A stretch of 57,897 nt of DNA. Source: an uncultured Muribaculaceae bacterium (lineage in GTDB: Bacteria; Bacteroidota; Bacteroidia; Bacteroidales; Muribaculaceae). The DNA lies in the NCBI GenBank assembly GCA_910587925.1, contig CAJUOC010000015.1, positions 1 through 57,897 of the forward strand. The letters are read 5' to 3'. Below the pieces are notes generated by a model. The model was not told where the DNA came from, ran no database searches, and saw only the letters and a list, made by a program, of their open reading frames with translations. The stretch's first letter is position 1, and every line of letters begins with the position of its first letter. Positions 7,104 through 15,467 of the stretch are shown here, in pieces. The translations under genes and the position numbers were made by a program.

Positions 7104-8868
7104 TGAAACGGGTGAGGAGTTTTTCGGTGGTGGACTTTATTGCGGGTATGTTGCGTCGGGTGGGGGTGAAGGGATACTCGTTGAGCAGGGCTATCACCAT
7201 CGGGTCGCGGGAGTTGGCTAGGTAGTCGACGGTCTCGTTGAGTGTGTCGCGCAGCCGCCGGCGGTCGGGCTTGCCGCCGCACATGGCTGCAAGGGCGGTG
7301 AGGCGGTCGCGGGCGTCGGCGGGGTCGACTTCCTGCATGATCAGCTCCTTGAGCTCCAGCGCGCGGCCGGGCTGGCGGCCGATGAGGCGCAGCAGGAAGG
7401 CGCGGTATGCGTCGGAGTTGAACACGGCCGAGTCGTCGATGGCCTTGCGGGTAAAGAATATGCCCAGCGGCAGCAGCACCAGTGTGCTGAGCCACATGCC
7501 CTGCCATACGGCGAGCTTGCCGTCGCGGGCCATCTTCAGACCCATGTTGTCAAATATATAGTATACGATGAAGAGCAGCACGCTTATCACCAGCGGTGTG
7601 CCCAGGCCGCCTTTCTTGATGATGGCGCCCAGCGGGGCGCCGATGAAGAAGAATACCAGCACGGCAAACGACAGCGTGAACTTGCGCTGCATCTCGATGT
7701 CGTGGCGGCGCATGAGCTTGGCCTGGTCGGTGAGCATCAGGGCGCGGTACTCAAATTCCTGCCGCGAGCGTCGGGCATCGGCGATGGCCTGCGAGATGTA
7801 TGTCTTGGCAAATGACGGCGACGGGCGCATGAATACTGAGTCGAGCTCCACTGCGGCGGCCGCGGCGGCTATGTCGGCGTCGGTGGCGTCGTGGGTAAAG
7901 GTGACCGGGGCGACGGTGGCGGCGGTCGAGTCGGTCTTTACGTTGCGGTATGCGCGCAGCCCGGCGTAGGGGGCTGTGAGCAGCTCGTTGGAGTAGATGG
8001 TGCCGATGGAGTCGACCTGGCGGCCGATGGAGTCGATGGATGCGAGCAGCTGGCTCACATTCTGACCCACGTACTGCGAGCGTATACCGCTCTCGTCCAT
8101 GCGGTTGAAGTTGGCGTCAAACTTGAAGTACACGTCTTTGCGCGTAAACTCCTCGCGGCGGAATGGCATGTAGCCGCCTGTGCCCGAGCCGAGCGAGCGA
8201 TCGGTGAGATTTTCAAACATCTCTCCGCTGTGGAGCTCCAGGAAGAGCCGGGTCTTGTCTTCGGTAAAGCTGAAGCGGCCCGAGTCGGCGAGTATCACGC
8301 GGGTATTGTCGCTGCCCTGCGACATATCGTACATTATCATGCCGTAGAGCATGCCGGTCTCGGGATCTTTGTGGTCGATGTAGAGATTCATGCCGGGAAT
8401 CTCGTCGTAAAACGATTTCTCGGGTATCTCCACCTCGGGCGTCTTCTGCCGCACGGAAAACATCAGTGTCCACATCCTCGACTGGGCTATGGGCAACACA
8501 TTGTTCTGGAAGAAAAATGCGCCGACGGCTATCAGGCCCATCAGCACCATCAGCGGCGCCATGATGCGGAAGAGGGATATGCCGGCGGCTTTCATGGCGG
8601 TGAGCTCGAGCTTCTCGCCGAGATTGCCAAATACCATCAGCGACGCGAGCAGCACGGCCAGCGGCAGGGCGGTGGGCACCATGGTGAGGGCGGCGTAGAA
8701 AAAGAGCTCGCCGAGCACGTCGAAGCCGAGTCCTTTACCCACCAGGTCGTCGATCATGCGATACAGAAACTGCATCAGCACGATAAACAGGCAGATAAAA
8801 AACGTCATCAGCAGCAGCGGAGCAAACCGCTGCAGCATGAAAGAGTCGAGCCGCTTGAGTCCAAACAT
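7084..8868 (-). CDS. LptF/LptG family lipopolysaccharide export permease
   Basis: 594 residues. Membrane segments near the N-terminus (after RLDSFMLQRF) and three more around 400-490 flank a large periplasmic domain, the YjgP/YjgQ layout. In the Lpt system two such permeases pair with the LptB ATPase to extract LPS from the inner membrane. The protein is longer than enteric LptF (about 360): it has an insertion in the periplasmic domain and a C-terminal cytoplasmic tail of about 100 residues, common in Bacteroidetes. It is first in the run lptF-ribBA-DUF805 and overlaps ribBA by 20 bases. Its own promoter is almost adjacent to the ATG. LptF versus LptG cannot be settled here. Confidence 0.88.
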   Translation of the reverse strand: MFGLKRLDSFMLQRFAPLLLMTFFICLFIVLMQFLYRMIDDLVGKGLGFDVLGELFFYAALTMVPTALPLAVLLASLMVFGNLGEKLELTAMKAAGISLFRIMAPLMVLMGLIAVGAFFFQNNVLPIAQSRMWTLMFSVRQKTPEVEIPEKSFYDEIPGMNLYIDHKDPETGMLYGMIMYDMSQGSDNTRVILADSGRFSFTEDKTRLFLELHSGEMFENLTDRSLGSGTGGYMPFRREEFTRKDVYFKFDANFNRMDESGIRSQYVGQNVSQLLASIDSIGRQVDSIGTIYSNELLTAPYAGLRAYRNVKTDSTAATVAPVTFTHDATDADIAAAAAAVELDSVFMRPSPSFAKTYISQAIADARRSRQEFEYRALMLTDQAKLMRRHDIEMQRKFTLSFAVLVFFFIGAPLGAIIKKGGLGTPLVISVLLFIVYYIFDNMGLKMARDGKLAVWQGMWLSTLVLLPLGIFFTRKAIDDSAVFNSDAYRAFLLRLIGRQPGRALELKELIMQEVDPADARDRLTALAAMCGGKPDRRRLRDTLNETVDYLANSRDPMVIALLNEYPFTPTRRNIPAIKSTTEKLLTRFNDGIQR

Positions 8869-8872
8869 CGTG

Positions 8873-8902
8873 CAAAGTTAACAATTTCCCACGGAACGGC
8901 AA
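8873..8902 (-). promoter_or_regulatory. Leaderless-type promoter of the lptF-like gene
   Basis: TTG (8900-8902), 19-base spacer, TAACTTTG (8873-8880) on the minus strand. Only four bases separate the -7 box from the ATG at 8868. Confidence 0.75.
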
Positions 8903-8903
8903 C

Positions 8904-9021
8904 GATTCATGATGCATGATTCATGATGCACGATGCAAGGGGAGCGTGTCGGAGACACGCCGCTCTGCCAGTAGCATCCCCACGATTGACATCATGCATC
9001 GTGCATCATGCATCATGCGTC
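8904..9021. repeat. Intergenic element B: heptads, one hairpin, inverted heptads
   Basis: Five left units (GATTCAT, GATGCAT, GATTCAT, GATGCAC, GATGCAA; 8904-8938), one hairpin GCGTGTC-GGA-GACACGC (8944-8960) identical to that of element A, about 30 bases of other sequence, then four inverted units (8994-9021). The last unit overlaps the stop codon (9020-9022) of the protease gene. It is the shortest hairpin-bearing copy in the window. Confidence 0.9.
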
Positions 9022-12000
9022 ATTTCTTGTCGAGCTTGTGGAGGAGATGCTCCACGGCGCGGATTATCTGGTCGTCGTAGCCGGCGGCGACGCGGTCGGG
9101 GGTGTTGTAGACCACGATGTCGGGCCGGAGCTGGCGGTTTTCGAGCACATTGCCCTGCATGTCGCGCGAGGTCACCTGCGGTATGCCGAAGACGAGTGTG
9201 GGGTCTATCTGCTGCTCCCACCATACGGCTGTCATGGTGCCGGGCACGGGCGCGCCTATCACCTCGCCGATGCCGAGGGTCTGGTATACCCAGGGGGTGC
9301 CGTGGGCGTCGGAGTAGTTTGACTCGTTGACGAGCATCACAGAGGGCTTGGTCCACTGCGAGTAAGGCTCCGAGCCGATATACTGTCCGCGCGGTGTCCA
9401 GCGCAGATACTCCTTGCCGCCGAGCAGCAGGGCGACGTCGTTGTGGAGCCAGCCGCCGCCGTTCCAGCGGGTGTCGACGATTACGGCCTCGCGGTTGCGG
9501 TACTTGCCGAGCAGCTCGGAGTAGATGGTGCGGAAGCTCTCGTTGTCCATGCCGGCGATGTGTACGTAGCCGAGTCGGCCGCCGGAGAGGGAGTCGACCA
9601 TGGCCTGGTTGCGGCGCACCCAGCGGCGGTAGAGCAGGGCGCTCTCCGCCCCGGCCGATATGGGCTTGACGGTGACGGAGCGCTCGGCGCCGTCGGTGGC
9701 GCGCACCGTGAGGCGCACGCGCTTGCCGGCCTTGTCGCGCAGCAGGGCGTCGGTGTCTGTACCGGCGGCGATGGCGGTGCCGTCGATGGCCAGTATCACC
9801 TCGCCGGGCTTTACGGCGGCCTTGGTGGCTGCGAGCGGGCTGCCGGGGATGAGCTCGTCGACGCGCAGCCCGCGGCCGTCGGGACCGTCGGAGAGCCATG
9901 CGCCCAGGGTGGCGGTGGAGTACCGGCCGCCGCCATAGTAGCGGGCGCCGGTGTGTGAGGCGTTGAGCTCGCCCAGGATTTCGCTCATGAGGATGGCGAA
10001 GTCGGTATTGTTGTTGATATAGGGCAGGAAGCGGCGGTAGTCGCGGCCGTAGCCGTCCCAGTCGACGCCGTGGAGGTCGCGGTCGTAGAATTTGTCGGCC
10101 ACCTGGCGGTGCATGTGGTCGAAGATGTATGCGCGCTCCAGCGAGGGATGGCGGTCGTAGGGAGCCTCAAACTCTATCTGCTTCACCGCGCCCGACTCCA
10201 GGTTTACGCGCGATATGCCGCGGCCTGATATCACGTAGATATTCTCGCACTTGGCGTCGGGCTCCAGACCGCCGCTCACGCCCTTGGCGAGCACCTCGGT
10301 CTCGCCCTCGCGCAGGTCGCGCTTCATGAGATTGTATGAGCCGGAGGCATCGGGCACCATATAATAGAGTGCCGAGGCGTCGGGGCTGAGCACATAGTCG
10401 GCGATGAATCCAGACTGCGGGGTGAGGCGGCGCGTGCGCAGCGAGCGGCCGTCGAGATCGAAGGCTGTCGGGGCGGGAGCGTCGGCATCGCCGTCGGCCT
10501 TGTCGCCTTTCTTGCCTTTCTGCTTCTTGTCTTTCTTGGCCTTCTTGTCTTTCTTGTCTTTTTTATCGGAGTCGCCCTTGTCGGAGTCGGCTTCGTCGGC
10601 CTCCTTGGCCAGCTCGGCCTCCTCCTCGGTGAGGCGCGACTTGTCCCATGCCTCGGGAGTGAGGGCCATAAACATGATGTCGCCCTGCGAGCCCCACGAG
10701 CCGTGGTTGCGCATACCATATTTGTTTGACTCCCAGGTGACAGCCTCGCCGCCCATGGCCCAGCGGGGATTGCCGTCGCTGTATCCGCTCTCGGTGAGGT
10801 CGACCACGCGGCTGCCGTCGGCGGCGACCATGGCGATGTCGGAGTTGTTCCAGCCGCCGGTGCCGATGTAGTCGATGAGGATGTTGCGCGAGTCGGGGCT
10901 CCAGGTGAAGTTTACGTCGCCGTCGGCATATGAGTAATTGTATTTGCCGTCGAGCACCGTGCGGGCCTGCTTGGTCTTGAGGTCGAGCACACGCAGCTCG
11001 GTGCGGTCTTCAAGGAAGGCGACCTTCTTGCCGTCGGGGCTGAAGGCCGGGCGCTGCGCAGTGCGCTCGCTGCGGTACAGCGGCTCCTCGACTATCTCGG
11101 TGGCATATACCATCGACTTCTCGGCGGGGTCTTTGATGGTGGCGGTGAATAGCTGCCATATGCCGTCGCGCTCGCTGTCGTAGACCAGGGTGCGGCCGTC
11201 GTCGCTGAAGCTCACGCAGCGCTCCTCGCAGGGAGTGTTGGTGATGCGCCGGGTGGTGGCGTAGTCGACCGGGGTGACATATACGTCGCCGCGCAGTACA
11301 AAGGCCACGGTCTTGCCGTCGGGGCTCACGGCAAAGGAGGTGGCGCCGGAGGTGCGCACCGAGGGCTGGTAGTCGGCGTCGTAATCGTCGGTCACGATGG
11401 ATACGGCCACCTTCTGCGGCTCGCTGCCGGGGCGCAGCGTATACAGCTCGCCGTCGTAGCTGAAGGCGAGCACGGAGCCGTCGGCCGACGCAGAGAGCGA
11501 GCGTACCGGGTGGCGGCCCAGCGCTGTGAGCTGGCGGGCAGAGGTGCCGGCGAGATTGCGCGAGTAGATGTTGAGATTGTTGTCGGCCTCCTCGCTCAGA
11601 TACACATATGTGTCGGCACCGGTCCATACGGGATTGCGGTCGCTGCCGTCGAATGTGGTGAGCCGGCGGTATTTGCCGCCGTCGAGGAGCCATATGTCAG
11701 ACGTGCTCGACGAGCGCTCGTGCTTGCGCCAGGCATTCTCGTAGCCCCTGACATCCTGGTAGAGCACGGCGCCGGTGGCGGGGTTTACGCTCATGGCACC
11801 CATGGGGATGGTGGAGTACATGGCGGGGCGCGAGGAGCCGTCGGTCTTGACAGTATATACCTGCGAGGCAAAGTCGCCCTGGGCGGCGTGACGGTCGGGG
11901 CGCAGCGCGGCCGAGTACAGCACGGTGGCCGAGTCGAGCCATGCCAGCGGGGTCTCCGATGCCGAGCCCGACGTGAGGCGGCGGGCGGTGCCGCCCGTGG

Positions 12001-12283
12001 CCGGCATCACAAATACGTCGGTCGAGCCGTCGCGGTCGCTGGAAAATGCGATGCTGCCTCCGTCGGGGCTCCATACAGGAGCCGAGTCGTAGGCGGGATT
12101 GGTGGTGAGCTGTACGGCGCGGCCTCCGGCGGCGTCGACGCTGAATATATCGCCGCGGTAGGTAAAGGCGATAGTGCGGCCGTCGGGTGAAATGGCGGCA
12201 TTGCGCAGCCACAGCGGAGCATCACCGGCCGAGGCGCCGATGGCGGTCGCTCCCGCAATGATGGCTATAATTACTTTTTTCAT
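9020..12283 (-). CDS. Secreted tricorn-like S41 protease
   Basis: 1087 residues with a signal peptide (MKKVIIAIIAGATAIGASAG). Order: beta-propeller blades with repeated SPDG motifs (about 25-540), a very charged linker of Lys/Asp runs (about 555-605), a second propeller-like part, the tricorn core with the likely catalytic His in ELNASHTG, a PDZ domain (GSPLAATKAAVKPGEVILAI), and an S41 peptidase domain with VIVDTRWNGGGWLHN and the Ser-Asp pair in NESNYSDAHG. Archaeal tricorn digests peptides released by the proteasome; this version is exported, so it probably trims peptides in the periplasm. It is a single gene with a promoter module shared with the Crp/Fnr gene. Its stop codon is embedded in repeat element B. 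Confidence 0.88.
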   Translation of the reverse strand: MKKVIIAIIAGATAIGASAGDAPLWLRNAAISPDGRTIAFTYRGDIFSVDAAGGRAVQLTTNPAYDSAPVWSPDGGSIAFSSDRDGSTDVFVMPATGGTARRLTSGSASETPLAWLDSATVLYSAALRPDRHAAQGDFASQVYTVKTDGSSRPAMYSTIPMGAMSVNPATGAVLYQDVRGYENAWRKHERSSSTSDIWLLDGGKYRRLTTFDGSDRNPVWTGADTYVYLSEEADNNLNIYSRNLAGTSARQLTALGRHPVRSLSASADGSVLAFSYDGELYTLRPGSEPQKVAVSIVTDDYDADYQPSVRTSGATSFAVSPDGKTVAFVLRGDVYVTPVDYATTRRITNTPCEERCVSFSDDGRTLVYDSERDGIWQLFTATIKDPAEKSMVYATEIVEEPLYRSERTAQRPAFSPDGKKVAFLEDRTELRVLDLKTKQARTVLDGKYNYSYADGDVNFTWSPDSRNILIDYIGTGGWNNSDIAMVAADGSRVVDLTESGYSDGNPRWAMGGEAVTWESNKYGMRNHGSWGSQGDIMFMALTPEAWDKSRLTEEEAELAKEADEADSDKGDSDKKDKKDKKAKKDKKQKGKKGDKADGDADAPAPTAFDLDGRSLRTRRLTPQSGFIADYVLSPDASALYYMVPDASGSYNLMKRDLREGETEVLAKGVSGGLEPDAKCENIYVISGRGISRVNLESGAVKQIEFEAPYDRHPSLERAYIFDHMHRQVADKFYDRDLHGVDWDGYGRDYRRFLPYINNNTDFAILMSEILGELNASHTGARYYGGGRYSTATLGAWLSDGPDGRGLRVDELIPGSPLAATKAAVKPGEVILAIDGTAIAAGTDTDALLRDKAGKRVRLTVRATDGAERSVTVKPISAGAESALLYRRWVRRNQAMVDSLSGGRLGYVHIAGMDNESFRTIYSELLGKYRNREAVIVDTRWNGGGWLHNDVALLLGGKEYLRWTPRGQYIGSEPYSQWTKPSVMLVNESNYSDAHGTPWVYQTLGIGEVIGAPVPGTMTAVWWEQQIDPTLVFGIPQVTSRDMQGNVLENRQLRPDIVVYNTPDRVAAGYDDQIIRAVEHLLHKLDKK

Positions 12284-12312
12284 AGAAGAGTGAGTGAATG
12301 ATTTCTTGCCGG

Positions 12313-12361
12313 CAAAGATACGCAAAAGCCGAGAGCAATGCCAAATTTATTTGAGCACTGC
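12313..12361 (-). promoter_or_regulatory. Promoter of the tricorn-like protease (duplicated module)
   Basis: TTTG (12342-12345), 21-base spacer, TATCTTTG (12313-12320) on the minus strand. The whole stretch of about 50 bases is almost identical to the promoter at 25370-25420 ahead of the Crp/Fnr gene, with only two differences across the aligned core. Confidence 0.85.
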
Positions 12362-12367
12362 CGATAC

Positions 12368-12412
12368 AAAAGCGCAGCGCCGCTCCCCGGTAAAAGGGGG
12401 AGCGGCGCTGCG
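12368..12412 (-). terminator. Terminator of the winged-helix gene
   Basis: A perfect 16-bp stem CGCAGCGCCGCTCCCC with its partner (12373-12412), followed on the minus strand by a short T run (12368-12371). It lies about 20 bases past the stop of the small winged-helix gene. Confidence 0.75.
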
Positions 12413-12431
12413 ATATTGTGGCGCGACAAAA

Positions 12432-12641
12432 TCAGACGAGGCTCACCAGGAGCTCCTTTGCGTCTTCAGGGTCGGGGGTGATGTTGACTTTGCCTTCGCG
12501 GGCGAGCCAGCCCAGAGCGGCCAGTATCTCGTCTTTTTTGAGCTTGGTCTCTTTCTTGATTTGCTTCAGACCGAGGGCGTCGGCGGTGCTGAGTGCCTGC
12601 CATACGGCGCCTGCGGCGGTTCCGATTGTTTCTACGTTCAT
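12432..12641 (-). CDS. Small winged-helix protein (DUF2582-like)
   Basis: 69 residues: a three-helix winged HTH with the sequence VWQALSTADALGLKQIKKET, then KKDEILAALGWLAREGKVNI, matching the DUF2582 winged-helix family widespread in Bacteroidetes. No ligand or metal site is visible. DNA binding is inferred from the fold; no target is known. It is a stand-alone gene with its own promoter upstream and a strong terminator downstream. Confidence 0.8.
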   Translation of the reverse strand: MNVETIGTAAGAVWQALSTADALGLKQIKKETKLKKDEILAALGWLAREGKVNITPDPEDAKELLVSLV

Positions 12642-12703
12642 AGCTTTTGATGTGTTAAAAATATAAAGGTCGTGAATTGATAACTATGTGTGCTTCTGCG
12701 CCG

Positions 12704-12711
12704 CAAAGTTA
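12704..12711 (-). promoter_or_regulatory. -7 box for the winged-helix gene
   Basis: TAACTTTG on the minus strand at 12704-12711, giving a leader of about 58 bases. A clear -33 element at the usual distance is not visible. Confidence 0.5.
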
Positions 12712-12813
12712 GCAATAATTGTCAATATTACTGTCACTTACTGAAACAAATTTGGATGCAGTTTGTTTAATGGTTGTGCAATGTGTTGATAATCTGCATA
12801 TTGCAGAAATTGC

Positions 12814-12842
12814 TTGTATATCAAAAAATTGCATTAACTTTG
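12814..12842 (+). promoter_or_regulatory. Promoter of rsgA
   Basis: TTG (12814-12816), 18-base spacer, TAACTTTG (12835-12842). The transcript would start about 20 bases before the rsgA ATG. The region is much more AT-rich than the flanking genes. Confidence 0.7.
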
Positions 12843-12864
12843 CACATATTCAACATCATCGAGC

Positions 12865-13809
12865 ATGACTGGCACCGTAATCCGAAACACCGGCTCACAC
12901 TATGTGGTGGCCCCCGACGCCGAGGGCGCCCCGGAGGTAAACTGCCGCGTGAAAGGCAATTTCCGCATCAAAGGCATCCGCACCACCAATCCCGTGGCCG
13001 TGGGCGACCGCGTCACCATCGGCGCTCCGGCGCCCGACGGCACCGCATTCATCACGGCCGTGGAGCCGCGGCGCAACTATATCATACGCCGTGCCAGCAA
13101 TCTCTCAAAGGAGGCCCACATCATCGCGGCCAATCTCGACCGCGCCCTGCTGGTGGTGACACTGGCCCATCCCACCACCTCGCTCGTGTTTATCGACCGC
13201 TTCCTGGCCACCGCCTGCGCCTATGGCGTCGACGCCGTGATAGCCATCAACAAGACCGACCTGCTCACCGACTCCGACGACCGCGAGCTGCTCGCCGCCG
13301 TGGCTCATCTCTACCGTACCATCGGCTATACCGTGGTGGAGCTGTCGGCCAAGACCGGCGAGGGGCTCGACGACCTGCGCCGCGAACTCCACGACCGCGT
13401 GACGCTCTTCTCGGGCAACTCCGGCGTGGGCAAGACTACCCTCATCAACGACCTCATCCCCGGTCTTGACCTGCGCACAGCCGCCATATCGGCCATACAC
13501 GATACCGGTATGCACACCACTACATTCAGCGAGCTTTATCGGCTGCCCGGCGGCGGCGCCATCATCGACACTCCGGGGGTGAAAGGATTCGGCACCATCG
13601 ACTTCGACCGCTACGAAGTGGCCCACTATTTCCCCGAGATATTCCGAGAGAGCGCCGGCTGCCGGTTTGGCAACTGCACCCATACTCATGAGCCCGGCTG
13701 CGCCGTGCTACGGGCAATCGACGAGCACCGCATCGCCGCCTCGCGCTACGCCTCCTACCTCAGCATCCTCGAAGACGCCTCCGAAGGCAAGTACCGCGCC
13801 GCGTACTGA
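12865..13809 (+). CDS. rsgA: Ribosome small subunit biogenesis GTPase RsgA
   Basis: 314 residues. An OB fold (about 1-70) is followed by a circularly permuted GTPase: INKTD (G4) comes before GNSGVGKTTL (G1) and DTPGVKGFG (G3). The C-terminal zinc finger has CRFGNCTHTHEPGC. RsgA checks late maturation of the 30S subunit and releases RbfA. The start gives MTGTVIRNTGSHYVV, the normal N-terminus. Its TGA stop overlaps the first heptad of repeat element C, and it converges on the MFS transporter gene. Confidence 0.96.
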   Translation: MTGTVIRNTGSHYVVAPDAEGAPEVNCRVKGNFRIKGIRTTNPVAVGDRVTIGAPAPDGTAFITAVEPRRNYIIRRASNLSKEAHIIAANLDRALLVVTLAHPTTSLVFIDRFLATACAYGVDAVIAINKTDLLTDSDDRELLAAVAHLYRTIGYTVVELSAKTGEGLDDLRRELHDRVTLFSGNSGVGKTTLINDLIPGLDLRTAAISAIHDTGMHTTTFSELYRLPGGGAIIDTPGVKGFGTIDFDRYEVAHYFPEIFRESAGCRFGNCTHTHEPGCAVLRAIDEHRIAASRYASYLSILEDASEGKYRAAY

Positions 13810-13849
13810 TGCATGATTCATGATTCATGATTCATGATGCATGATGCAT
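13808..13849. repeat. Left heptad array of element C
   Basis: Six units in phase (GATGCAT, three GATTCAT, two GATGCAT), followed by a decayed GATTTTA. The first unit begins inside the rsgA stop codon TGA (13807-13809). Confidence 0.9.
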
Positions 13850-13856
13850 GATTTTA

Positions 13857-14029
13857 GTCCGCGCAGGTTACAAACCTGCGCGGACTAAAAGGGAAACGGT
13901 AAAGCGCCTCGGAGAGGTGCGTTCAGAGTCAAGCTGCTGAACGCACCTCTCCGAGGCGCAAGTATATGGGGTGGATACGGCCCCCGGGTTTCACCCGGGG
14001 TTAATCACAATGGCGTGTCTCCGACACGC
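13857..14029. repeat. Hairpin block of element C
   Basis: In order: a 13-bp hairpin with ACA loop (13857-13885); a 23-bp perfect inverted repeat (13904-13926 with 13937-13959), each arm itself folding as GCGCCTC-GGA-GAGGTGC or its inverse; CCCCGGGT-TTC-ACCCGGGG (13982-14000); and GCGTGTC-TCC-GACACGC (14013-14029). The modules are the same classes as in element A but in a different order and number. Confidence 0.9.
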
Positions 14030-14041
14030 TCACTGCTAATC

Positions 14042-14209
14042 CTGCATCGTGCATCCTGCATCCTGCATCCTGCATCGTGCATCTTGCATCCTGCATCGTG
14101 AATCATGCATCCTGCATCATGCATCCTGCATCGTGCATCATGCATCGTGCATCGTGCATCGTGCATCGTGCATCGTGCATCATGCATCATGAATCAGGCA
14201 TCGCGCATC
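14042..14209. repeat. Right heptad array of element C, 24 units
   Basis: 168 bases of uninterrupted 7-base units of the form NTGCATC (first base C, G, A or T), with a few variants (GTGAATC, AGGCATC, GCGCATC). It runs through the MFS transporter stop codon (14194-14196) and supplies its last few codons (Met-Arg-Asp-Ala). It is the longest array in the window. Confidence 0.93.
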
Positions 14210-15459
14210 GAGAGGAGGTCGCGCAGGCGCACGGTCTTGTTAGTCACCAGGGGGCGGGCCCACCAGGCGACGCTCACGATGTAGCCGATGGTGAGGCACA
14301 TGCACATCATGGCGGCGCGCAGGCCGAGCATGTCGCCAAGCCAGCCTACCAGCAGCGGGCCGAGCGCTCCGCCGGCGATGCCGGTGCAGAGGATGCCGGC
14401 AAAGGAGCCGTGGTAGCGGTCGACACTGTTGAGACCCAGCGACATGATGATGCTGAACATCACCGAGATGCAGAAGCCTACGGCGGGGAAGGCGTGGATG
14501 GCGACGTCGGCCGGCCCGAAGAGGGCTGTCAGCAGGCAGGCGATGGCGGCTACGCCGGCGCCTTTGAGCACGGTGCGTGAGTCGTAGAGGCGCAGAAGCA
14601 CCAGTCCGCACAGGCAGCCCACCGACATGTAGCCCCAGAAGCGTCCCACGACGGGCGCGCCCTCGGTCTGCGGGTCGAGGCCGTGGTACTGGCGCAGAAA
14701 CTCTGAAATCCAGTTGGCCACGCCTTGCTCGGTGGCGGTGTAGCAGAGGATGCCAAAGAAGAAGAGATACACGTAGCGGTTGCCGAGCAGGGCGCGGTAC
14801 GATGCCATGCCGCCCGACCGCTCCTCGTCGCTGAGGCTCAGGCGCGGGAAGCGCACGGCCAGCACGATGGCTATCACCACTATGAGTATGCCGGCAAACA
14901 CCCAGTAAAGCGACACCCACGGCAGCCCGGCGGGGGTGAGCCGCTGCAGCAGGCCGGAGATGCCTGTGAGCTCCTCGCCCGAGGTGAGGCGCTCGACCAG
15001 ACCTGAGTATACAAAGGGGCTCACGAAGGACGCGGCTCCGAATACGAGCTGACCCAGCACGGAGAAGAAAGCAAAGTTTTCCTCTCCGCCGGCGACGCGT
15101 GTAAGCGGGTTGATAGTGGTCTGGAGCATGGCCATGCCCAGGCCGATGATAAACGACGAGCACAGCAGCATCGGAAACGACGCCGAGCTTACAAAGAGCA
15201 GCGAGCCCACGAGCGGCAGCGTGAATCCGGCGGCAAGCACAGTCTTCTGGCTGAAGCGCTCGATGAGCAGACCGGCCGGTATGCTCATGATGCCGTATGC
15301 CAGGAAAAACGACATGGGTATGAAGCCGGCCAGCGCCAGATGCGACAGCCGGAAGTTGTCGATTATATCGGGGATGAGCGGGCCTATGATGTTTGTGATA
15401 AACGATATCACAAACCAGAATACCATTATAAGGCCGACGATAGCGTAAGAGCGTTTCAT
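14194..15459 (-). CDS. MFS sugar transporter
   Basis: 421 residues, 12 predicted membrane segments, start MKRSYAIVGLIMVFWFVISF at 15459. The layout and GPLIPDIIDNFRLSHLALAG resemble the FucP/GluP group of sugar:H+ symporters. It is the last gene of sulfatase, DUF3604-like, ROK and MFS, eight bases after the ROK gene, so its probable cargo is the monosaccharide (GlcNAc or similar) released by the pathway. The final codons come from a heptad repeat, so the C-terminal tail has been altered by the element. Substrate is inferred from context only. Confidence 0.85.
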   Translation of the reverse strand: MKRSYAIVGLIMVFWFVISFITNIIGPLIPDIIDNFRLSHLALAGFIPMSFFLAYGIMSIPAGLLIERFSQKTVLAAGFTLPLVGSLLFVSSASFPMLLCSSFIIGLGMAMLQTTINPLTRVAGGEENFAFFSVLGQLVFGAASFVSPFVYSGLVERLTSGEELTGISGLLQRLTPAGLPWVSLYWVFAGILIVVIAIVLAVRFPRLSLSDEERSGGMASYRALLGNRYVYLFFFGILCYTATEQGVANWISEFLRQYHGLDPQTEGAPVVGRFWGYMSVGCLCGLVLLRLYDSRTVLKGAGVAAIACLLTALFGPADVAIHAFPAVGFCISVMFSIIMSLGLNSVDRYHGSFAGILCTGIAGGALGPLLVGWLGDMLGLRAAMMCMCLTIGYIVSVAWWARPLVTNKTVRLRDLLSMRDA

Positions 15460-15467
15460 GTCACAGA

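Noticed and set aside
14042..14209. CRISPR array
   Set aside because: The units are seven bases, directly abutting, with no spacers and no cas genes.
14005..14580. Open frames over the heptad arrays on both strands
   Set aside because: They consist of the repeat peptide Met-His-His-Ala-Ser-Cys and variants, have no start context, and only exist because a 7-base repeat avoids stops.
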